From contig JAUNXD010000048.1 in assembly GCA_030539985.1 (NCBI GenBank), positions 1 to 9,110 on the forward strand: a DNA stretch of 9,110 bases. The letters run 5' to 3'. Under the pieces are notes generated by a model that worked only from the letters and a program-made list of their open reading frames with translations, had not been told where the DNA came from and did not search any database. Of this stretch, positions 1 through 5,737 are shown one piece after another (position 1 is the stretch's first letter; the number at the start of each line of letters is the position of its first letter). This stretch comes from Methanobrevibacter sp. (GTDB taxonomy: Archaea; Methanobacteriota; Methanobacteria; Methanobacteriales; Methanobacteriaceae). The position numbers and the translations under genes were made by a program.

Positions 1-1
1 T

Positions 2-328
2 TTTAAAATATTAAATGTAAAAGAAGTTGAAAATCTTATTTCTAAACCAATTTTAATAAAAATCTTAAAAAGTATTAGAGAAATAAGAAAATTAGGTATG
101 ACTGAAGAGTTTGACGAAAATGAATACAAAAAATCAAATTTTCACAAATTTATTAAAGAGAAAATAATAACTGGAGAAATACCTGATAACTTTTTTAATA
201 AAGATACTTTTAAAGAAAGATTCAGTTATAAAGAACAAGAATTTGTCAAAGAATATGATGAGCTTTCAGAGGATACAAAAGAAATTACTGAGAGATTATA
301 TAACTTCATAGAAAAAAATAATTTATAA
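2..328 (+). CDS. 3' end of a hypothetical protein, truncated by the window edge
   Basis: The frame is open from the first bases of the window, so the ATG at 98 is probably internal and about 108 C-terminal residues are visible. The protein is highly charged, rich in Lys, Glu, Asn and Phe, and likely helical, with no membrane segment or motif that I recognise. Codons are extremely AT-rich (AAA, AAT, TTT, ATA), clearly more so than in the next gene at 556, which could mean a different origin. It ends in TAA, and the stop overlaps a hairpin followed by Ts. No function can be assigned from this fragment. The alternative, a separate 76-residue gene starting at 98, is less likely because I see no Shine-Dalgarno sequence before that ATG and the upstream codons continue without interruption. 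Confidence 0.6.
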   Translation, partial: FKILNVKEVENLISKPILIKILKSIREIRKLGMTEEFDENEYKKSNFHKFIKEKIITGEIPDNFFNKDTFKERFSYKEQEFVKEYDELSEDTKEITERLYNFIEKNNL

Positions 329-346
329 AAAGGATTTTACCTTTTT
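327..346 (+). terminator. Hairpin and T-rich terminator of the partial gene
   Basis: AAAAAGG (327-333) and CCTTTTT (340-346) form a perfect 7-bp stem around a 6-base loop. It overlaps the TAA stop and runs into ATATATTATT. The last stem arm also gives the U-tract that archaeal RNA polymerase uses for termination. Confidence 0.6.
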
Positions 347-555
347 ATATATTATTCACTTCATAACCCTGATAAAAACCCCTCCCCAATTCCAGATACA
401 TGAACTATCCTCAGATCTGCAATACTTACAGTTTTTTATTGAATAGGACAATCATCACGTTTTAACCGAAATTTTACAAATGAAAGGAAAAGCTTTAGCC
501 TGAACATTAAAGATTTAAACCATTAAAGACAGATTAACTACTGGAGACTAATAAA

Positions 556-1671
556 ATGGCAATAACAATAGGAAAAACATTAAGAGACATTGGAATAATC
601 CTGGTAATAATCATCATCCTGAAGGTTCTGTATGAAATATTCATTATACACACCCTTGACACTACCGTTGAAAACCTGTTTTTAATAATCATTGGAGTCA
701 TAATGATGTTTTCCGTAACGTTTTCACATTCCATTGACTGCAAGACATTTGATTTCGGATATTTCACGACAAAGGTTCACCGTTCATTCATATCCAAGAA
801 CATCAGACTGGAAACCCTTGAAAATGAAGACTACAAGATGAGAAGGTTCATTATGATTGGGGACAAAAGAAAGGTCAGGGACGTTAAAAATCAAGAGAGG
901 AAATATATCAGCTACAACAAGACGCTGGTTACAACTCCTATATTGAGGGTTCATGACGTTTTTCATGTTTCCTATTATGAGTTTCAATGCGCTGAATTGC
1001 GTGAGATTAAATCATCCAAAATCATCAGAACCGAAAAAAAGGGTATGGTAAACGGGTTTGTCGATTATTTCACCTCAAATAACATTCTTATCGTCTTCAA
1101 GTCCTATACGCCCTATGAAGATATAACCGCATACCCTTCCCTAGACCATGAGTTTCTGGCCCGAAACGCCTTTGAAAACGTCAATCTCAATCCAGACTAC
1201 AATGAAGGGGAGATACTTGAAAGGTTTAAAGCAGAAGCGATAGTCAACACCCCTTCCAATGCAAAGCCTCCCGAACCGGTTTTGGGCAATAATCTTGCGG
1301 GTGTCAATTCCAATGGGGATTTTAAAATTGACCTGGTAAGGGATTATCCCATGTTGATTGCAAATACCCCAGCTGTCGAGTTTGCCACTTTACTAAGGGC
1401 GATTTCAATGATTGATAATGAGGATGACCTCATAAGCGTTGTTGAAAACTCGCCAAATGTCAATGCCCGCAAATTGGCATGCCAGAAAATCCAGAGCACT
1501 GAGGCGCTGAAGAATCTCATGCTGAAATGTGACTACTCATGGCTTGAGGATTACCTGATACGCTTCAGTGATGAGGAGGATTTGTCTGAAATTGCCGAAA
1601 AGGCAAAAAGTTATATAGTCAAAATAGAAGCTAAAAACAGAATCAGGGAAATCAGACTTAAGCAAAGGTAA
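556..1671 (+). CDS. Hypothetical membrane protein: two N-terminal helices, cytosolic domain, HEAT-like tail
   Basis: This is a 371-residue protein that I cannot name. Residues about 12-31 and 40-56 are strongly hydrophobic (runs such as ILVIIIIL and LFLIIIGVIMMF) and should form a helical hairpin in the membrane. Residues about 60-240 form a mixed, basic soluble domain without recognised motifs, followed by a Pro/Asn-rich linker (KPPEPVLGNN). The last 90 or so residues are helical. The pattern NARKLACQKI, EALKNL, LEDYL, DLSEIAEKAKSY resembles the degenerate HEAT-like repeats of prokaryotic proteins, in which each helix pair begins with a phrase like 'vR.aAv.kl'; this is a resemblance only. 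The ATG is supported by GGAG at 543-546, 9 bases upstream. Next to it lies a surface protein gene on the same strand, 82 bp downstream with its own promoter, so an operon is doubtful. Codon use includes many CTG and ATC codons, unlike the AT-rich gene before it. Confidence 0.75.
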   Translation: MAITIGKTLRDIGIILVIIIILKVLYEIFIIHTLDTTVENLFLIIIGVIMMFSVTFSHSIDCKTFDFGYFTTKVHRSFISKNIRLETLENEDYKMRRFIMIGDKRKVRDVKNQERKYISYNKTLVTTPILRVHDVFHVSYYEFQCAELREIKSSKIIRTEKKGMVNGFVDYFTSNNILIVFKSYTPYEDITAYPSLDHEFLARNAFENVNLNPDYNEGEILERFKAEAIVNTPSNAKPPEPVLGNNLAGVNSNGDFKIDLVRDYPMLIANTPAVEFATLLRAISMIDNEDDLISVVENSPNVNARKLACQKIQSTEALKNLMLKCDYSWLEDYLIRFSDEEDLSEIAEKAKSYIVKIEAKNRIREIRLKQR

Positions 1672-1701
1672 ATGGTGACATTAACATTATTTCAATCACA
1701 A

Positions 1702-1709
1702 CATATAAT
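1702..1709 (+). promoter_or_regulatory. TATA box for the DUF11 surface protein gene
   Basis: CATATAATA lies about 50 bases before the ATG at 1754, in an A-rich stretch. A start site about 25 bases downstream would give a leader of roughly 20-25 bases containing the ribosome binding site at 1745-1749. Assigned by position and composition only. Confidence 0.45.
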
Positions 1710-1753
1710 AAACAATAAAATCAAAAGTTAATTAACGAATCCTTGGTGAAAAT

Positions 1754-2767
1754 ATGAAATTTAAGTATTTTTTTGCATTAATCCTAATCCTAACGATTAT
1801 ATTTTCATTTGGAACCGTAATGGCAAATGAAGACGTTAATGCAAGTTCCGCACAGGATGATTATTTATATGTTGATGACCAATCCATGGATTGTGCAAAT
1901 GAGGATATCCTGCTTTCAGATGATGCAAATCATGATTCTGATTTAATCTGTGAGGATTCACCTTCAGATGATAAGGCGGATTTGTCAGTTGACATGGAAC
2001 TAGGAGACATGATTAAAAAGGATTTAGGGTTTGGCAAGGCAACCTTTGAAGTTCCAATGATTATAACCGCAAAGGCGATTAACGGAACCGCCAAAAACGT
2101 AAAGGTCAACGTGACCATGCCGGAGTTTTTCAGTTATATCTCACATGCAAAAACAGTTGGGGAATATGATTCCGAAAGTGGAATCTGGAATATTGGTGAT
2201 TTAACTGGCGGCGCCAATGCAACATTGACAATATTGACAAATATATCTGCGAAAGGGACACACATTATATCTGTCGATGCAACAACCGATTCAATGGATA
2301 AAGTTTCATCAAATAACTATCTGGAGTGCATTATTGAGGTAAACTCAAAAATCACTTCAAACACAACCCGTACAAGTGTCATTCAGGATCCCTCTAAAAA
2401 TCGTGCAAATACAACAACAACAAGTGAAGACCGAAAAACACAACACGACCCTCATCAAAACAGTGCCCCCAAAAGCGGAGGGCGCATTACCCAAGACGAT
2501 AATCATCAGGAATCCTCCAGCTCAAGCAAGAATGTGGTAAAGGACATTAACCCTAACATATTTAGCAATGCAGTAAAATCCATTGGAGGTACAGTGGAAG
2601 ACTTGCTGAATCCGGATTCTACCGAGGATGAGGAGGATTCAAACGGTTCCCTATCCGCTGTCAAGGCAATCGGTGTTAATGACCATATGCAAATTCTGCT
2701 TCTGATATTTGCATTGTTTTTGATTGCGCTTGTGGGAATATTTGCATATGACAAAATAAAATCCTGA
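1754..2767 (+). CDS. Secreted, membrane-anchored DUF11-domain surface protein
   Basis: This 337-residue protein is exported and held at the cell surface. Residues 1-24 are a typical signal peptide (basic MKFK, hydrophobic core, TVMA before NED). An acidic Asp/Ser-rich segment follows to about 74. Residues 75-197 match the DUF11 repeat domain (Pfam 01345) found in archaeal and bacterial surface proteins: ADLSV at the start, the AKNVKVNVTMPE strand, YDSESGIWNIGDL, and GANATLTI are all recognisable. Residues 198-300 are a low-complexity Ser/Thr/Asn/Asp linker, probably glycosylated wall-spanning sequence. A transmembrane helix (312-331) and a short basic tail (DKIKS) anchor the C-terminus. It has a single DUF11 unit, whereas many methanogen adhesin-like proteins carry several, so it may be a small scaffold or wall protein. 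GGTGA at 1745-1749, four bases before the ATG, supports the start. The exact role is unknown. Confidence 0.85.
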   Translation: MKFKYFFALILILTIIFSFGTVMANEDVNASSAQDDYLYVDDQSMDCANEDILLSDDANHDSDLICEDSPSDDKADLSVDMELGDMIKKDLGFGKATFEVPMIITAKAINGTAKNVKVNVTMPEFFSYISHAKTVGEYDSESGIWNIGDLTGGANATLTILTNISAKGTHIISVDATTDSMDKVSSNNYLECIIEVNSKITSNTTRTSVIQDPSKNRANTTTTSEDRKTQHDPHQNSAPKSGGRITQDDNHQESSSSSKNVVKDINPNIFSNAVKSIGGTVEDLLNPDSTEDEEDSNGSLSAVKAIGVNDHMQILLLIFALFLIALVGIFAYDKIKS

Positions 2768-2784
2768 TTTTGGACTGTTGCATG

Positions 2785-2836
2785 TTTTTTAAATTATGTT
2801 AAAGTTGCGATGGCTTTGATAATTCTTAAATTTTTT
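2785..2836 (+). terminator. T-rich termination region after the surface protein gene
   Basis: Two T6 runs (2785-2790 and about 2831-2836) follow the TGA stop at 2765-2767. Archaeal termination needs little more than such U-tracts. No strong hairpin is present. Confidence 0.4.
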
Positions 2837-2858
2837 GTAGATGTCAAAGTAATTTTAC

Positions 2859-2864
2859 AAAAAA
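2859..2864 (-). terminator. T6 terminator of the first tRNA-Leu
   Basis: On the minus strand a T6 run lies about 20 bases after the tRNA 3' end, preceded by GGAC. Such a run is the normal archaeal tRNA stop signal. Confidence 0.5.
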
Positions 2865-2883
2865 GTCCTGCCAATCATGAAAG

Positions 2884-2965
2884 TAGGCGTGATGGGACTC
2901 GAACCCACGAAGCACTAAGCAATAGGCCCTGAACCTATCTCATTTGACCGCTCTGACACACACCT
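2884..2965 (-). tRNA. tRNA-Leu (anticodon CAG), copy 1
   Basis: Folding the minus strand gives a class II tRNA of 82 bases. The acceptor stem is AGGTGTG with CACGCCT (one T-G wobble) and discriminator A. The D arm is TCA/TGA around GAGCGGTCAAA. The anticodon stem ATAGG/CCTAT holds the loop TTCAGGG, which reads CAG (codon CUG). A 13-base variable arm and a T arm GTGGG-TTCGAGT-CCCAT complete it. The long variable arm and A73 fit leucine. CCA is not encoded, as is usual in many archaea. The stem starts with A1-T72 instead of the more usual G1-C72, and T at -1 could pair with A73. It differs from copy 2 at a single base in the acceptor 3' arm, where copy 2 is fully Watson-Crick. Confidence 0.92.
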
Positions 2966-2979
2966 ATGAGAAAAACAGA

Positions 2980-3012
2980 TTTATAATCTGTAATTCAAGA
3001 CTTAAATACGTT
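2980..3012 (-). promoter_or_regulatory. Promoter region of tRNA-Leu copy 1
   Basis: Upstream of the tRNA on the minus strand are two AT elements: GTATTTAAG, centred about 39 bases from the mature 5' end, and ATTATAAAT, about 20 bases away. The first is shared almost unchanged by copy 2 and sits well for a TATA box if there is a short 5' leader. Which element is used cannot be decided from sequence. Confidence 0.4.
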
Positions 3013-3088
3013 AATGCATATCTGCACATGAGCAAATGATAATCCGACACAAATATTCAAAACGGGGATTCACTTAAAATAGAAAATA

Positions 3089-3095
3089 TTTATTA
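3089..3095 (+). promoter_or_regulatory. Possible TATA box of the orphan gene between the tRNAs
   Basis: TTTATTA is centred about 29 bases before the ATG at 3121. No Shine-Dalgarno sequence is visible in the ten bases before the ATG, so a leaderless or nearly leaderless mRNA is suggested. A second AT element (CATATAAATATAT, 3102-3114) is probably too close to the start to be the TATA box. Confidence 0.35.
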
Positions 3096-3120
3096 CTCCA
3101 CCATATAAATATATCAAATC

Positions 3121-3798
3121 ATGACAATCAAAAAAAATTATGCAATTACAAATCTGGAAACAGAAAAAATTCTTGAGGTTAACAATATAATACGTAAATA
3201 TGCAACCATAAGCCTTAGATCTTCATCACATGCCTATTTTGATATGGAACCAATCAATAATGAAGTTATTGAAGATATGACTTTTTTTCAACTGGAAGCT
3301 GAAGATGAAACCAGTTTAGATGAAAAATTTAAAGAATTGACCAATGAAATAGACCATATAATTAGAAATTATGCAATAAGAGACGAGAATACTGGGGAAC
3401 TGCTTGTATATCTCAAATTCGTAGGTGAACTTAGCATAAAATTCGGCAATATGAATTTTATAAAAGAGGGCACTTATGAAAAAATTGATGAATTGAAAAA
3501 TTTGAAATCAGAATTTGGAATCTGCAGAGGATATAAGCCTAATTTCCGCATCATGGAAGGCCGATACTATGAAAATATTAATAATAATCCTGAAGGCATT
3601 TATCTGCTCTGTCAAAGCCAAGAGAACCTAATGCAATTAAAAGAGTTACTGTCGGAAAAGATTATGGAAATCGATTCTAATCTTAAGATTGAATTTACAC
3701 AGTTTAACGAACCTATGCCAGAGAACAGTACAAAATTTAACCTCTTGGATCTTGAGAGGTCCGGACAAATCTATTACGAAAACCTGGATGGGAACTGA
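3121..3798 (+). CDS. Hypothetical protein flanked by tRNA-Leu copies
   Basis: This 225-residue soluble protein is not recognised. It has no signal peptide or membrane helix. It is acidic, with alternating helices and strands: a helical segment around DEKFKELTNEIDHIIRNYA, then a strand-rich part (LLVYLKFVGELSIKFG). A similar tetrapeptide context recurs three times (KKNYAIT near 5, IRKYATI near 25, IRNYAIR near 82), which could be chance or weak internal symmetry. The gene is transcribed away from tRNA copy 1 and towards tRNA copy 2, whose 3' end is only 22 bases past the stop. Start choice: the ATG is the first in the frame after a TATA-like element, with no visible ribosome binding site. It may be lineage-specific; the function is unknown. 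Confidence 0.7.
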   Translation: MTIKKNYAITNLETEKILEVNNIIRKYATISLRSSSHAYFDMEPINNEVIEDMTFFQLEAEDETSLDEKFKELTNEIDHIIRNYAIRDENTGELLVYLKFVGELSIKFGNMNFIKEGTYEKIDELKNLKSEFGICRGYKPNFRIMEGRYYENINNNPEGIYLLCQSQENLMQLKELLSEKIMEIDSNLKIEFTQFNEPMPENSTKFNLLDLERSGQIYYENLDGN

Positions 3799-3820
3799 AT
3801 TCAATTGAAAATATTAAAAG

Positions 3821-3902
3821 TAGGTGTGATGGGACTCGAACCCACGAAGCACTAAGCAATAGGCCCTGAACCTATCTCATTTGACCGCTCTGACACACAC
3901 CT
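3821..3902 (-). tRNA. tRNA-Leu (anticodon CAG), copy 2
   Basis: The same 82-base class II tRNA as at 2884-2965, identical in 81 positions. Its acceptor stem AGGTGTG/CACACCT is fully complementary. Anticodon loop TTCAGGG, T loop TTCGAGT, discriminator A, no CCA. About 65 bases of upstream flank are also similar to copy 1, including the motif GTATTTAAATCTTGAATTAC on the minus strand, so the promoter was duplicated together with the gene. T4 tracts just after the 3' end, converging on the neighbouring gene's stop, probably terminate it. Confidence 0.93.
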
Positions 3903-3919
3903 ATGAGAAAAATAGATTT

Positions 3920-3954
3920 AACTTATAATTTGTAATTCAAGATTTAAATACTTT
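3920..3954 (-). promoter_or_regulatory. Promoter region of tRNA-Leu copy 2
   Basis: AATTATAAGT is centred about 24 bases from the tRNA 5' end and GTATTTAAAT about 44 bases away. The distal element and the spacer TCTTGAATTAC match copy 1, apart from a short insertion nearer the tRNA in this copy. Confidence 0.4.
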
Positions 3955-4021
3955 AACCATATTAGTAAGAATTGCATTGCTCATTGAAATATCATACACC
4001 AATATATTAAACAAGTCAATG

Positions 4022-4056
4022 AAGGTCTTTGAAAACTTCAGTTTTCACGAGGCCTT
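4022..4056. other. Imperfect hairpin in the intergenic region
   Basis: AAGGTCT (4022-4028) pairs with AGGCCTT (4050-4056, one G-T). Inside it, TGAAAAC (4030-4036) pairs with GTTTTCA (4041-4047) around the loop TTCA, leaving a small internal loop. It lies in a 420-base gene-free stretch and is followed by a C-run (TTTTCCCCCGAGACGG). Strand and role are undecided; it could be part of a transcript end or a separate RNA. Confidence 0.4.
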
Positions 4057-4110
4057 TTCCCCCGAGACGGCTACTATTTAATTACTCACTCATTATAGTT
4101 ATTCGTTAAC

Positions 4111-4118
4111 TTTATATA
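4111..4118 (+). promoter_or_regulatory. Strong TATA box of a candidate small RNA
   Basis: TTTATATA preceded by CGTTAAC is a near-ideal archaeal promoter. The expected start site, about 25 bases downstream, falls at roughly 4138-4142, exactly where the first hairpin begins. No annotated gene lies downstream on this strand. The element is nearly symmetrical, so a minus-strand promoter is not excluded. Confidence 0.55.
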
Positions 4119-4138
4119 ATTAATTGACAATACATTTA

Positions 4139-4257
4139 CGCAAGAGAGTTACATTTAAGTAACCTCTGTAAAGATGCAAAATGATTTTATTAATGTCTGC
4201 GAGGTATTGTGGAGATTAATCTCTGCAATAAGACATTAATTTACTATTTTTTAAATT
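4139..4257 (+). ncRNA. Candidate structured small RNA, family unknown
   Basis: About 25 bases after the TATA box at 4111, hairpin 1 (4143-4167) pairs AGAG-[A]-GTTAC with GTAACCTCT around ATTTAA, 9 bp with one bulged A. Hairpin 2 (4189-4240) starts with a perfect 10-bp stem, ATTAATGTCT with AGACATTAAT. A six-base bulge GCGAGG (4199-4204) on the left arm follows, then 11 more pairs (4205-4215 with 4220-4230, two G-T) closed by the loop TTAA. The spacing is followed by a T6 run in 4247-4252, a suitable archaeal terminator. That gives a transcript of about 115 bases converging on the secreted-protein gene at 4323-5270. It matches no RNA family I know: no C/D boxes and no clear H/ACA or k-turn signature. 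A 21-codon reading frame (4174-4239) overlaps hairpin 2 but lacks a ribosome binding site. Hairpin 2 could instead be only a terminator. Confidence 0.45.
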
Positions 4258-4266
4258 TACTGGCAA

Positions 4267-4309
4267 AATCTTCTCTACAAAGATTATAATCCAGGAATAA
4301 CTCCCGGAT
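4267..4309 (-). terminator. Tandem hairpin terminator of the secreted-protein gene
   Basis: Past the TAG stop, minus strand: ATCC/GGAT and GGA/TCC pair across 4289-4309 with one A-C mismatch. Next, AATCTT (4267-4272) pairs with AAGATT (4280-4285), ending in a T4 tract. This separates the gene from the candidate RNA that converges on it. Confidence 0.5.
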
Positions 4310-4322
4310 GTGAAAAATATAC

Positions 4323-5270
4323 CTATAGATTCATTCTTTCATAGAGATTATCGGCAAATGCAAATGCATTGCCATTACCGCTGTCATGTCCGAATTTCAC
4401 AACATCAATTAATGTAGCGTAGATATAGGAATCCAATTGGCCTTTTTCAGTTTTTAAGGAATAATGATCCATCTGATTCAATATGTCTTCTACAGATGCA
4501 GGAGTAAGATTGTATCCGCAGTTTTTCAGTGCATGTGTGGCAATCAATACTGTCTCATCAACGCTTGCATGATGCCTGTATACTTCTACAATCAAATCAA
4601 GATAGCAGTAACGACAGTCAGGACGTGAAACAAATGTTTTTCCGTTCTTTTTAGTGAACAGTTCCCTGTATTTTTTGGTTTCACTGTCGATTGACTTGTG
4701 GAAATCCTGGGCTTTCTGCATTTCGTTTTTGTAATATGTGGAATTCATTTCATAATTCTGTGTGAAGAGTGTTCCGTCAATCATCTGATACATCATGGCC
4801 TGAACTTCACTGAAGGATAATCTGAAGCCGTGGTCCCTCAATACGTTGATTGCGATTATCACAGTATCTTCAGGGGAGTAATGTCTGTAGATTTCTAAAA
4901 CAAGATCCTTTGCAGAGTATGATTTGCCGTCACCGATTTTTTTATGGGTGTTTTTGTCAAAGAAGGCGTTGTATTTTGCAATGTCTTTTTTAAGGGAATT
5001 TTGTTTTTCAGGATTTGTGTCAATGTGTTTTGGACTGTCTTTAACGACGTTTTGGACTGTGTGAGTTTCAACAGAAGCGTTGGAGTCATCTGCAGCTACA
5101 ACTGCATCGTGAACAGTTTCTGGTGTGGCATTGGTTATTTCGTCTATCGCGCATTGATGATCTGGGTGGATGGAATCATCAACGGTACCGTTAATGTCGG
5201 CGGCTGAAGCACAGCCGACAGCGACAATTAACATCAATAATGAAATTGAAAGAATTGCTATTTTTTTCAT
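4323..5270 (-). CDS. Secreted protein with a two-fold internal repeat (paralog A, intact)
   Basis: This 315-residue exported protein is not from a family I can name. Residues 1-24 are a signal peptide (MKKIAILSIS, hydrophobic core, VGCASA before AD). Cys20 after AVG could suggest a lipoprotein, but cleavage after ASA is equally likely. Residues 25-95 are acidic and probably extended. The rest contains two copies of a unit of about 73 residues: 99-171 and 200-275. Both run KY..FF/LF, then DLxxEVYRHH or DLVLEIYRHY, then ETVLIATHALKNCGY or DTVIIAINVLRDHGF, and end with a helix before LFT/LKT. They suggest a tandem domain duplication. The second unit has DCRYC, and C251 adds a further cysteine. 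AAGGT (5278-5282) lies seven bases before the ATG. A nearly identical but frameshifted copy lies at 6612-7557. The function is unknown; export suggests a surface or envelope role. Confidence 0.8.
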   Translation of the reverse strand: MKKIAILSISLLMLIVAVGCASAADINGTVDDSIHPDHQCAIDEITNATPETVHDAVVAADDSNASVETHTVQNVVKDSPKHIDTNPEKQNSLKKDIAKYNAFFDKNTHKKIGDGKSYSAKDLVLEIYRHYSPEDTVIIAINVLRDHGFRLSFSEVQAMMYQMIDGTLFTQNYEMNSTYYKNEMQKAQDFHKSIDSETKKYRELFTKKNGKTFVSRPDCRYCYLDLIVEVYRHHASVDETVLIATHALKNCGYNLTPASVEDILNQMDHYSLKTEKGQLDSYIYATLIDVVKFGHDSGNGNAFAFADNLYERMNL

Positions 5271-5334
5271 TTGAATTACCTTTTAGATTTTTTAGAAAAC
5301 TTGTCGTTCTCACTATTTACTCTATTAAAGACCA

Positions 5335-5342
5335 TATATAAA
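5335..5342 (-). promoter_or_regulatory. TATA box of secreted-protein paralog A
   Basis: On the minus strand ACTTTATATATGG carries a canonical TATA box, 72 bases from its far edge to the start codon. A start about 25 bases downstream gives a leader of roughly 40 bases ending in the AAGGT ribosome binding site. The same spacing is kept in paralog B. Confidence 0.7.
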
Positions 5343-5352
5343 GTTTTTCGAA

Positions 5353-5370
5353 TGTAAGTGCTCACTTGCA
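5353..5370. promoter_or_regulatory. Inverted repeat next to the TATA box (candidate operator), paralog A
   Basis: TGTAAGTG and CACTTGCA form an 8-bp inverted repeat (one G-T) around CT, about 10 bases upstream of the TATA box on the minus strand. That is where an archaeal activator or repressor dimer would sit beside TBP/TFB. The same site is present in paralog B, but both lie within the recently duplicated segment, so conservation is weak evidence. Confidence 0.35.
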
Positions 5371-5391
5371 TCTTTAAATCTTAAAAAAATA

Positions 5392-5737
5392 TTATATTAT
5401 TAGTATTTTAAAAAACAGCTTTACAAAAAAGTAGAATATTCAAAAAACACCCCGCTGATTAAATTATTTTTGCTTTATTCACAGACAAATTCAAACAACA
5501 TTACCAAAACACAAGAAGTAAAAAATACATTACGAATATTTCTTTTTAAAAAATTCGTTGAATTTATCCAATTCATTCAAATATATAAAATTATTCCCAG
5601 TTCGTAAAATTGCTTTCAGTTTGTAAAATTTACCTCAAAAAACCATCATATATATGTCAATATGATTTAAATCGAATGTAAAATCGTTTAAATATTGAAA
5701 TACATATGGAATATCACTAATCCTGAGAGGTATTGAT
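5392..5737. other. AT-rich intergenic region between divergent genes
   Basis: 5392-5500 is the diverging upstream part of the duplicated segment. The remainder is very AT-rich and contains no gene. It holds a direct repeat, CAGTTCGTAAAATT (5598-5611) and CAGTTTGTAAAATT (5617-5630), 13 of 14 identical with a 19-base period. It also holds the palindrome GATTTAAATC (5664-5673) and a TATA-like TTTAAATA (5687-5694), about 50 bases before the ATG at 5738, which could serve the nuclease-like gene. Confidence 0.5.

Larger units (their letters stand above)
4969..5391. repeat. 423-bp identical segment, copy 1
   Basis: By direct comparison this stretch is identical base for base to 7256-7678. It covers codons for the first roughly 100 residues, the leader, the TATA box and the inverted repeat. 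Similarity continues with scattered differences to about 5500. On the other side the first difference is at 4968 (synonymous), followed by the T7/T8 length difference at 4937-4943. The coding 3' half is clearly more diverged. Confidence 0.9.

Noticed and set aside
2884..3902. Short integrated element with tRNA attachment sites
   Set aside because: No integrase gene lies between the repeats, and the repeats include the whole tRNA plus promoter, which is not the usual pattern of integration. Kept only as a duplication worth checking.
4174..4239. 21-codon reading frame (MQNDFINVCE onwards) across hairpin 2 of the candidate RNA
   Set aside because: No ribosome binding site, very short, and its sequence is dictated by the inverted repeat. 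It could be a leader peptide, but nothing follows it on the same strand.
4189..4240. Small transposable element with terminal inverted repeats (MITE)
   Set aside because: No target-site duplication and no second copy in the window. Promoter spacing and the T-tract fit a transcription unit better.
4895..5089. Minus-strand frame starting MTPTLLLKLT inside paralog A, and the same start at 7376 in paralog B
   Set aside because: It is an out-of-frame reading of the secreted gene. In paralog B it joins the true frame only because of the A8 shift, so 7376 is not a real start.
5598..5630. Start of a CRISPR array
   Set aside because: Only two units with a 5-base gap between them; no array and no cas genes in the window.
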